Source: Porphyromonadaceae bacterium
Lineage (GTDB): Bacteria > Bacteroidota > Bacteroidia > Bacteroidales > UBA11471
Direction: 5' to 3'
DNA length: 5,112 nucleotides
Assembly (NCBI GenBank): GCA_021199145.1
Contig: JAJQIP010000180.1
Span: forward strand, 1 to 5,112
Below, piece by piece: positions 1 to 5,095 of this stretch; position 1 is the stretch's first letter; each line of letters begins with the position of its first letter. The translations under genes and the position numbers were made by a program. The notes beneath the pieces were generated by a model, which saw nothing but the letters and a program-made list of their open reading frames with translations, was not told the origin of the DNA and did not search any database.

Positions 1-504
1 TTTGCCAGCCGCTCCTCCATATTTTGAACGGCTCTTTTGAATCTGTTCCGGCGTTTTCTCCCGACCGGGATCCGACTTGGTATAAAATTTGTCGGAGTAG
101 CAGATGATTTGTTCTTCCAAACTTATGGGAAGCATGTCCCGGTGGGGGATGGGCAGATTTTCACGGAGGATATCGTCCAATGAAAGTCCGGCACCTGTAT
201 GTCTCTCGCACACAAGGGCATGGCGTGGAAGAGACTCATTTTTCAACAACTCGCTACCCAACGACCCGTGGCAAATGTAGGGGCGGGAACCGAAACATTC
301 GATATCGGGCGCATCCGTGAGATAAATGCCTATGTCGTGCAACATGGCCGCTTCGTAGAGAAACTTTTCGTCAGCCTTTAATTCCGGGTGTTTCTGGGCG
401 ATTTCAAGAGCTTTTTCGGCCACCCGACGGCTATGCGTTACCAATATATCGTATAGAGGGGTCCCTTGGGTGTAATATTTATTGATGATGACAAACGGGT
501 CCAT
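1..504 (-). CDS. HD-domain metal-dependent phosphohydrolase (HDIG type), 3' end cut off by the window
   Basis: The open frame runs from ATG at 504 to base 1 without a stop: 168 codons, so the C-terminus is missing. The protein carries the full six-ligand set of a dinuclear HD hydrolase: H24 in VTHSRRV, H56-D57 in MLHDIG, H79 in ICHGSLG, H102 in CERHTGAGLS and D138 in CYSDKFY. The HTGAGLS stretch followed by a YSDK segment resembles small HDIG proteins (TIGR00295-like) and, more distantly, YqeK-type nucleotide hydrolases. Such enzymes hydrolyse phosphate esters or nucleotides in the cytoplasm, but the substrate cannot be told from sequence. No signal peptide or membrane segment is visible. The start lies 20 bp after the ilvE stop, with no promoter-like box between, so it is probably co-transcribed with ilvE. 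No clear Shine-Dalgarno is seen. The visible end (KSRSKYGGAAGK) fits the usual family position near the C-terminus, so few residues are likely missing. Confidence 0.88.
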   Translation of the reverse strand, partial: MDPFVIINKYYTQGTPLYDILVTHSRRVAEKALEIAQKHPELKADEKFLYEAAMLHDIGIYLTDAPDIECFGSRPYICHGSLGSELLKNESLPRHALVCERHTGAGLSLDDILRENLPIPHRDMLPISLEEQIICYSDKFYTKSDPGREKTPEQIQKSRSKYGGAAGK

Positions 505-524
505 TCTGAGAAGTCGCTTAAAGA

Positions 525-1544
525 TTAATCCAAAATGGTCACCCACCCGTGCACATCTTGTTCATCGCCATACTGTATGGCCCTCAATTTATTGTATAAT
601 TTTGTACATATGGGACCCGGTTTGCCCTCTTTGGCGATAACATAGGATTTCTTGTTTTCCAGGTCATCAATGCGTTCGATGGGGCTGATGACCGCTGCCG
701 TTCCGCAGGCACCCGCTTCCTCAAAAGAGGAGAGTTCCTCTTCCGGGACAGGGCGGCGTTCCACCTTCATCCCTAAGTCTTTGGCCAATTGCATAAGGCT
801 CATATTGGTGATTGACGGCAATATCGAAGTCGAGAGCGGGGTGATATAGGTGTTATCCTTGATTCCGAAGAAGTTGGCCGCCCCACATTCATCGATATAT
901 TTCTTCTCCTTGGCATCGAGATAGAATTCGCAGGCATATCCCAGTTCATGCGCTATTTTATTGGCTCGCAGACTGGCCGCATAGTTTCCGCCCGTTTTAT
1001 AAATACCTGTTCCCAGAGGAGCGGAACGGTCATATTTCCGGATAATGACATAGGGGTTGGCCGCAAAGCCCCCCTTAAAATAGGGTCCTACCGGAGTCAC
1101 GAATATAAGGAAGAGATATTCCGAAGAGGGATGTACCCCCACTTGTGCGCTTGTCCCGATAAGCAGCGGACGAATGTAAAGCGTCGCACCGCTTTCGTAG
1201 GGCGGGATAAACCGTTCGTTGGCCTTTACCGCTTTTTTCACCGCTTCTATAAAAAGTTCGGTAGGTAGTTCGGCCATGACGATTCCCTGGCATGTACTTT
1301 GCAGACGTTCGGCATTGGCTTCAGGACGGAAAATGCGTATTTTGCCATCCTTGCCCCGACAGGCTTTCAAGCCCTCAAAGGCCTCCTGACCATAGTGGAG
1401 ACATGTGGCCGCCATGTGCAGGTTAATCGTCTCTTCAGAGCAGAGTTCCAATGCCCCCCATTTTCCGTTGCGGTAATAGCAACGGACGTTATAGTCAGTG
1501 TGAATGTATCCAAACGGCAGATTCGCCCAATCCAAATTTTCCAT
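525..1544 (-). CDS. ilvE: Branched-chain amino acid aminotransferase (class IV, PLP)
   Basis: This 339-residue protein is the usual length for the Bacteroidota and eukaryote-like (type II) branched-chain aminotransferase. The enzyme transfers the amino group between glutamate and the 2-keto acids of Val, Leu and Ile, the last step of their synthesis and the first of their breakdown, in the cytoplasm. Visible features are the N-terminal HYGQEAFEGLKA segment (50-61), IRPLLIGTS (124-132), the PLP Schiff-base lysine K183 in GIYKTGGNYAASL, E219 in YIDECGAANFFG, which should contact the pyridine nitrogen, and GTAAVISPIE (281-290), the cofactor phosphate-binding loop. All key residues are present and the reading frame is intact. 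The ATG at 1544 is preceded by AAAATAGGT and lies about 55 nt downstream of a predicted start site with a clear -7 box. The HD-domain gene follows after 20 bp. A D-amino acid transaminase is less likely, given the size and the BCAT-type motifs. Confidence 0.96.
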   Translation of the reverse strand: MENLDWANLPFGYIHTDYNVRCYYRNGKWGALELCSEETINLHMAATCLHYGQEAFEGLKACRGKDGKIRIFRPEANAERLQSTCQGIVMAELPTELFIEAVKKAVKANERFIPPYESGATLYIRPLLIGTSAQVGVHPSSEYLFLIFVTPVGPYFKGGFAANPYVIIRKYDRSAPLGTGIYKTGGNYAASLRANKIAHELGYACEFYLDAKEKKYIDECGAANFFGIKDNTYITPLSTSILPSITNMSLMQLAKDLGMKVERRPVPEEELSSFEEAGACGTAAVISPIERIDDLENKKSYVIAKEGKPGPICTKLYNKLRAIQYGDEQDVHGWVTILD

Positions 1545-1578
1545 ACCTATTTTTATTTAATCATACATAACCTACAAT

Positions 1579-1598
1579 CCGCAGGATTTTCCTGACGG
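1579..1598 (-). other. Hairpin at the predicted 5' end of the ilvE mRNA
   Basis: On the minus strand CAGGA-AAA-TCCTG forms a perfect 5-bp stem with a 3-nt loop. It is extended by CCG/CGG pairs beyond a single bulged base, giving 8 pairs in 20 nt. It begins about 6 nt after the -7 box, so it would sit almost exactly at the 5' end of the transcript. It could protect the mRNA from 5' decay or be a DNA operator. No U-tract follows it, so it is not an intrinsic terminator. Confidence 0.45.
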
Positions 1599-1603
1599 AA
1601 ATA

Positions 1604-1653
1604 CAAAGATAAAACTTTTTGTCAGAAAACGACTTTCCTCTAAAAATTTTTTT
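1604..1653 (-). promoter_or_regulatory. Bacteroidota-type promoter for ilvE (-7 box and upstream A/T tract)
   Basis: The minus strand carries TATCTTTG at 1611-1604, a perfect match to the Bacteroidota -7 consensus TAnnTTTG. The -33 region is poor: no TTTG lies at the usual 19-21 bp spacing, only a T-rich GTTTTC. Further upstream, at 1653-1642, is an A7T5 tract at about -45 that could act as an UP-like element and compensate. Transcription should start near 1597-1600, leaving a leader of about 55 nt before the ilvE ATG. The box sits in the 139-bp gap after pgeF, so ilvE probably forms its own unit with the HD gene. Confidence 0.7.
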
Positions 1654-1683
1654 GTGATTTCAGGTCATTTTCGTATGAAAATA

Positions 1684-2538
1684 TCACAAACGGAGAAAAA
1701 CCCCGGAGAGAAAGCGACCGAAAAGTTTCCCACCGACCCGTCGGGAGGAAAAGAAAAGATCGTTATGAGAGTAGGTGCAGATACCGGCCAGCGCTATATG
1801 TTCTGGTCGGACACCAGCAGAGAGAAGGTCGATACTATTGGCTTCCCACAAATTAACGTGGTGACGTTGCCTTTCTCCCCGACGGGGCGTGATAATTGTC
1901 CCTGTATGTGTCGGATAGGCTTCCGTAAAGGCTTCAACAACTTCATCTCCCACTTCAAAAGCCGCTTCACCGATAGACGGGCCAATCGCCGCATATATCT
2001 CTTCCGGACGGCTGTCGTAGCGTTCCTGCATAACGGCAACCGTATGGGCGGTGATATGCTTTACCGTTCCCCGCCAACCAGCATGAGAGGCTCCCACCAC
2101 CCGATGATGAGGGTCATAGAAAAGGAGAGGAACACAATCGGCCGTAGAGACAGCCACACAGATGTGGGGGAGGTCGGTCACCAACCCATCGGCTGCAGAC
2201 AGGTAGGCGGTCTGTCTCGTTTCCTCCCACGAAAAGAAATCCTTTGATAGCGGTAAGACCTCTTGACCGTGTACTTGCCGAGGCTGTATCAACGCTTCCG
2301 GAGAAAGGCCCAACGCCTGGCACAAGGCCGTCCGATTTGCCAAGACCTTTGTCAGGTCCTCTCCGGAATGGCGGCCCAAATTAAGAGAGGAAAAGGGGTC
2401 ATCGGGAATCGGTTTCCCCCGTAAAGTGACAAAATGCGCCAATTCCGTAAAGACGTTCCATGACGAAAATGTGCCGATGGCAATATCTCCCCGCAGACGA
2501 TGATATTCAAAATCAGGCTTTATCGTCGTCCCCATCAT
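1684..2538 (-). CDS. pgeF: PgeF/YfiH (DUF152) laccase-fold protein, peptidoglycan editing factor family
   Basis: The protein has 284 residues and one Cu-oxidase_4 (DUF152) domain over nearly its whole length. The zinc/catalytic triad of the family is visible: H90 in PRQVHG, C135 in STADCVP and H152 in SHAGWRG. Other family signatures are SAADGLVTD (114-122), AAIGPSIGEAAFEVGDEV (183-200) and CTYSHNDLFFSSRR (254-267). E. coli PgeF removes L-Ser wrongly placed in the peptidoglycan precursor stem. Relatives (human LACC1/FAMIN, bacterial YlmD) act on purine nucleosides as phosphorylase and deaminase. Which activity dominates here cannot be read from sequence. Older annotations call it a multicopper polyphenol oxidase or laccase, but it lacks the copper sites of true laccases. 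The only in-frame ATGs near the N-terminus are 2538 and 2535, inside the obgE 3' end, which gives a 26-nt overlap and suggests translational coupling. The stop is TGA. Confidence 0.93.
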   Translation of the reverse strand: MMGTTIKPDFEYHRLRGDIAIGTFSSWNVFTELAHFVTLRGKPIPDDPFSSLNLGRHSGEDLTKVLANRTALCQALGLSPEALIQPRQVHGQEVLPLSKDFFSWEETRQTAYLSAADGLVTDLPHICVAVSTADCVPLLFYDPHHRVVGASHAGWRGTVKHITAHTVAVMQERYDSRPEEIYAAIGPSIGEAAFEVGDEVVEAFTEAYPTHTGTIITPRRGERQRHHVNLWEANSIDLLSAGVRPEHIALAGICTYSHNDLFFSSRRVGGKLFGRFLSGVFLRL

Positions 2539-3610
2539 CGTATATAGAATCCTCTTCGTCCGTATCCACCTCGTATCGGGTATCCAGATTGCGGTGAGTA
2601 AGCGTTACTTGGTTATCCTCCCTGTTGATAGCCTCCCAAAGGGCATCTTTCAATTCGGTGATACCTTGTTCCGTAATGGAGGAGATAAAGACAACGGGGA
2701 GTTCGTCCGGAACGGTTTTTTTCTGGGCGGTCAGCAGTTCCTCATCCAGCAGGTCACATTTCGTCACGGCCAAAATGCGGTGTTTATCCAGCAATTCAGG
2801 ATTGTAGGAAGCCAATTCGTTCAACAGAATCCGGTAATCCCGGGCAATATTGTCAGAGTCGGCCGGGACCATGAACAGCAGCACCGCATTGCGTTCGATG
2901 TGGCGCAGAAAACGTAAGCCAAGCCCTTTCCCTTCGCTTGCCCCCTCGATGATTCCGGGAATATCGGCCATCACAAAAGAGAAATTGTCCCGATAGGAAA
3001 CAATGCCCAGATTAGGTTCCATCGTTGTGAAAGGATAATCTGCGATTTTCGGCTTTGCCGCCGATACCGTCGCCAATAAGGTAGATTTTCCGGCATTGGG
3101 AAATCCGACCAATCCGACATCCGCAAGGAGTTTCAGTTCAAGGATGACAGAACGTTCGACAGAGGGTTCTCCCGGTTGGGCATAGCGTGGTGTCTGGTTC
3201 GTCGCACTCCGGAAGTGCCAGTTCCCCAAACCACCACGTCCCCCCTTCAGCAAGATGACTTCCTGTCCGTCGTCGGTCAGTTCGCACAGGAATTTCCCCG
3301 TGATTGCATCATAAGCCACCGTTCCGCAGGGGACCTCTATGATTTTGTCGTCCCCGTCCTTGCCGGTACTACGGCTCTCGCCGCCCGATTCTCCACTTCC
3401 CGCATAGATATGACGGTCGTAACGCAGGTGCAGTAGCGTCCAATAATTCCGGGTCGCCCGTAAAATGACATGACCGCCCCGTCCGCCATCCCCTCCGTCA
3501 GGACCTCCTTTGGGAATATACTTGGCCCGGTAGAGATGCATTGATCCGGCTCCTCCTTTTCCGGAGCGGCAAAAAATCTTTACCTGATCGACAAAATTTG
3601 ATTCGGCCAT
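2513..3610 (-). CDS. obgE: Obg family GTPase (ribosome assembly and stringent-response linked)
   Basis: This 365-residue GTPase contains the glycine-rich N-terminal Obg fold (about 1-160, with KGGPDGGDGGRGG at 34-46 and KGGRGGLGNWHF at 122-133). The G domain follows: G1 GFPNAGKS (169-176), G2/switch I in DYPFTT (191-196), G3 DIPG (216-219), G4 TKCD (283-286, the NKxD equivalent) and G5 near SSIT (310-313). The C-terminus is a short acidic tail (348-363, DTDEEDSIYDDGDDD) and there is no OCT domain, as in many Gram-negative Obg proteins. Obg proteins bind the 50S subunit during late assembly, bind GTP/GDP and ppGpp, and are usually essential. The ATG at 3610 gives the canonical N-terminus (FVDQVKIFCRSGKGG). 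A consensus promoter lies 42-72 bp upstream, in the 120-bp gap after adk. pgeF starts inside the acidic-tail codons. Confidence 0.97.
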   Translation of the reverse strand: MAESNFVDQVKIFCRSGKGGAGSMHLYRAKYIPKGGPDGGDGGRGGHVILRATRNYWTLLHLRYDRHIYAGSGESGGESRSTGKDGDDKIIEVPCGTVAYDAITGKFLCELTDDGQEVILLKGGRGGLGNWHFRSATNQTPRYAQPGEPSVERSVILELKLLADVGLVGFPNAGKSTLLATVSAAKPKIADYPFTTMEPNLGIVSYRDNFSFVMADIPGIIEGASEGKGLGLRFLRHIERNAVLLFMVPADSDNIARDYRILLNELASYNPELLDKHRILAVTKCDLLDEELLTAQKKTVPDELPVVFISSITEQGITELKDALWEAINREDNQVTLTHRNLDTRYEVDTDEEDSIYDDGDDDKA

Positions 3611-3651
3611 AAAGTTTCAGTGCAATTTTTACGCAGTTGTGTCAAACGCCC

Positions 3652-3682
3652 CAAAGGTAAGGCTTTCTTTCCCATCCGCAAA
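3652..3682 (-). promoter_or_regulatory. Consensus Bacteroidota promoter for obgE-pgeF
   Basis: The minus strand reads TTTG at 3682-3679, then exactly 19 bp, then TACCTTTG at 3659-3652. This matches both elements of the Bacteroidota primary-sigma consensus (TTTG, N19-21, TAnnTTTG). The predicted start is near 3646, giving a leader of about 36 nt before the obgE ATG. It implies that obgE can be transcribed apart from hpt-adk. Confidence 0.82.
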
Positions 3683-3730
3683 ATCGGAGAGAAGCAGAAA
3701 GTCGTGAGAAGAATTTCCTGCCTTGGAAAA

Positions 3731-4312
3731 TTAGTCCCGATGAATGGAGTCCAGCGCTTTGCTTATTGTTTCGAATATCGAATCAACGCTCCCCGTTCCC
3801 TGAATCGCTTTGTATTTCCCGTTTTTGAGATAAAACTCCTTGAGCGGGGTTGTCTGGAGGTGATATACGTCAAGCCGTTTCTTTATGGTTTCCAGATTAT
3901 CGTCAGAGCGGTGCGAAATTTGTCCCCGTTTAATCATGCGGTCTATCAATTCCGGTTCGTCCACTTCGAGGCCGATAACCGCCGTGAGTTTCATCCCCCG
4001 TTTGAGAAAAAGAGATTCCAGGGCCTGGGCTTGGGGAATGGTTCGGGGAAATCCGTCTAAAATGACCCCTTGGCGAGTTTCCGGAGTCGTTTCGAACAGT
4101 TTGTCCAATATCTCGATAATCAACGAATCGGGCAGCAATTGGCCTTTGGAGATATAACTATCGGCAATTTTCCCGAGTTCGCTGCCAGTCTGTATCTCTT
4201 TCCGGAGGATATCCCCCGTGGAGATATGATACAGTCCATACTTCTGAATCAATTTCTCGCTTTGAGTCCCCTTTCCCGACCCTGGCGCACCGAAAATAAC
4301 AATGTTCATCAT
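3731..4312 (-). CDS. adk: Adenylate kinase
   Basis: The 193-residue enzyme converts ATP + AMP to 2 ADP and sets the cytoplasmic adenylate balance. Seen in order are the P-loop GAPGSGKGT (8-16), the AMP-binding STGDILR (31-37), GQLLPDSL (57-64), the signature DGFPRTIPQA (86-95), the LID region RGQISHRSDDN (129-139) and TIKKRLDVYHLQT (142-154). The LID is the short form without zinc-binding cysteines, and the length agrees with Bacteroidota adenylate kinases (about 190). The start may be ATG 4312 or the adjacent ATG 4309; an AGGT lies 4 nt upstream of the first, and relatives begin M-x-NIVIFGAPG, which fits 4312. The gene follows hpt after 40 bp with no -7 box between, so the two are probably one transcript. 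No strong terminator follows the TAA stop. Confidence 0.97.
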   Translation of the reverse strand: MMNIVIFGAPGSGKGTQSEKLIQKYGLYHISTGDILRKEIQTGSELGKIADSYISKGQLLPDSLIIEILDKLFETTPETRQGVILDGFPRTIPQAQALESLFLKRGMKLTAVIGLEVDEPELIDRMIKRGQISHRSDDNLETIKKRLDVYHLQTTPLKEFYLKNGKYKAIQGTGSVDSIFETISKALDSIHRD

Positions 4313-4352
4313 ACTTACCTATTTTATACCTTTTTACCTGAATAAGGATTAT

Positions 4353-4913
4353 CTACTTATCCGTCTGTTCCTCCTCTGTGAGCGTATAAATATCTTTGAG
4401 GTTCCGTCCCCTCTCATCGTAGTCGAGGCCATAGCCGACCACAAAATCGTCCGGAATTTCGAACGCTACATAATCCACTTTGATATCATGTCGCAACGCC
4501 TTCGGTTTGAGGAGCAGTGCGGCGATTTTCACGCATTTGGGTTTATACGGCTCTAAATAGTGCAGCAATGTCCACATGGTCGTTCCTGAATCCACGATAT
4601 CCTCTACCACGATAACCGTGCGGCCTTTCACATCACTATGCAGCGGTTGTAACAAATCGACTTTGCCTGTCGTAGAGGTCCCTTCATAGGATTTCATGCG
4701 CATAAAATCAATTTCGCAAGGGCCCTCCATTGCCCGCAACAGGTCCGCCGCAAAAACAAAGGCCCCGTTGAGCATGACGATAAAAAGAGGCTGTTCCCCC
4801 TTCAGATCCTCCTGTATGCGCTGGGCCAACCGTTTGACTGTACGGGCAATCTCGGCCTTCGATATATAGCGGCGGAAAACCTTGTCCTTAATGCGAATCT
4901 TGTCCATGTTCAT
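4353..4913 (-). CDS. hpt: Hypoxanthine phosphoribosyltransferase
   Basis: The 186-residue enzyme salvages hypoxanthine (and usually guanine) with PRPP to give IMP (or GMP) and pyrophosphate, in the cytoplasm. The type I PRTase motif is IVVEDIVDSGTTM (101-113), with the acidic pair E104-D105 and the DSGTT phosphate loop. The pyrophosphate loop MLNGA lies at 47-51, the flexible catalytic loop with KSYEGTSTTGKV at 74-85, the base-contacting lysine region at LLKPKAL (134-140), and the C-terminal FVVGYGLDYDERGRNL (157-172) is the HPRT signature. The length is typical. Two starts are possible: ATG 4913 (MNMDKIRI) or ATG 4907 (MDKIRI). The second matches where relatives begin, and it leaves a slightly longer leader downstream of a promoter whose -7 box is only 14 nt from the first ATG. 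adk follows in the same direction. Confidence 0.96.
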   Translation of the reverse strand: MNMDKIRIKDKVFRRYISKAEIARTVKRLAQRIQEDLKGEQPLFIVMLNGAFVFAADLLRAMEGPCEIDFMRMKSYEGTSTTGKVDLLQPLHSDVKGRTVIVVEDIVDSGTTMWTLLHYLEPYKPKCVKIAALLLKPKALRHDIKVDYVAFEIPDDFVVGYGLDYDERGRNLKDIYTLTEEEQTDK

Positions 4914-4927
4914 TCACAGAGTGGACT

Positions 4928-4935
4928 CAAAGGTA
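4928..4935 (-). promoter_or_regulatory. Promoter -7 box for hpt-adk
   Basis: TACCTTTG on the minus strand matches TAnnTTTG and is identical to the obgE box. The -33 element is weak: TTCG at 4957-4954 (18-bp spacing) is the best placed, and the better TTTG at 4952-4949 is only 13 bp away. Transcription would start near 4921-4924, leaving about 8-14 nt before the first candidate hpt ATG, so the mRNA would be almost leaderless. Confidence 0.7.
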
Positions 4936-4970
4936 CGAATTTTGTTTTCAAAACGAAGATACGATTTTTG
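4928..4970. repeat. 17-bp imperfect direct repeat, 26-bp period, spanning the hpt promoter
   Basis: On the plus strand CAAAGGTACGAATTTTG (4928-4944) and CGAAGATACGATTTTTG (4954-4970) agree at 14 of 17 positions. On the minus strand each copy ends in a -7-like box: TACCTTTG in the gene-proximal copy (consensus) and TATCTTCG in the distal copy (one mismatch). The pair looks like a local duplication that created tandem promoters or paired protein-binding sites. Confidence 0.6.
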
Positions 4971-4980
4971 TAAAATTCGT
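4935..4980. repeat. 9-bp perfect inverted repeat enclosing an 11-bp palindrome upstream of hpt
   Basis: ACGAATTTT (4935-4943) and AAAATTCGT (4972-4980) are exact reverse complements separated by 28 bp. Between them GTTTTCAAAAC (4944-4954) is a perfect odd palindrome directly next to the left arm. The left arm touches the hpt -7 box and the palindrome falls in its -33/spacer region, so a bound regulator would block transcription. The AT-richness means chance is a real alternative. Confidence 0.45.
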
Positions 4981-5044
4981 TGGCCCTGTCGGTTTAGTCA
5001 GCCGCTTTTTGTCCTTAAAGAAAAGCTAATTCCCCAAAAAAGAG

Positions 5045-5052
5045 TACCTTTG
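5045..5052 (+). promoter_or_regulatory. Divergent promoter -7 box for the rightward gene
   Basis: TACCTTTG on the plus strand matches TAnnTTTG and lies downstream of an A-rich run (5035-5041). No TTTG occurs at the usual -33 spacing; the nearest (5008-5011) is 33 bp away. Predicted start near 5057-5060, about 37 nt before the ATG at 5096. It shares the 182-bp gap between the two starts (4914-5095) with the hpt promoter facing the other way. Confidence 0.6.
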
Positions 5053-5095
5053 TTCAGATGATTCCCTGTTCCACCCTGTAATCCGCCGTCAAGAG

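Noticed and set aside
1..25. Apparent frameshift near the cut end of the HD gene, since the neighbouring frame reads M-E-E-R-L-A-K
   Set aside because: The continuing frame reads S-K-Y-G-G-A-A-G-K, which fits the usual family ending, and it stays open to base 1. There is too little sequence to claim a shift.
1654..2247. A 197-codon plus-strand open frame opposite pgeF
   Set aside because: It lies antisense to a gene with clear family motifs, has no recognisable domain and no promoter box; its translation is rich in Arg, Gly and His, as expected of a shadow frame.
1684..2538. True multicopper laccase
   Set aside because: The protein has the single-domain DUF152 fold motifs with one His-Cys-His site and no cupredoxin copper-binding motifs; the laccase name is a legacy annotation.
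3714..3729. Small hairpin after adk (TTTCC/GGAAA) as a terminator
   Set aside because: Only 5 AT-rich pairs and a broken T-run (TTCTTCT) follow, so it is too weak to call.
3620..4060. A 146-codon plus-strand open frame opposite adk and the adk-obgE gap
   Set aside because: It crosses the obgE promoter and the antisense of adk, and has no family-like motif or start signal.
5004..5026. Inverted repeat GCTTTT/AAAAGC with an 11-nt loop upstream of the rightward promoter
   Set aside because: Six AT-rich pairs in an A/T-rich gap are expected by chance, and no U-tract or known site fits.
5058..5081. Earlier plus-strand ATG at 5058 as the start of the rightward gene or a leader peptide
   Set aside because: The frame reads M-I-P-C-S-T-L and stops at once, lies at the predicted transcription start and has no regulatory-codon pattern.
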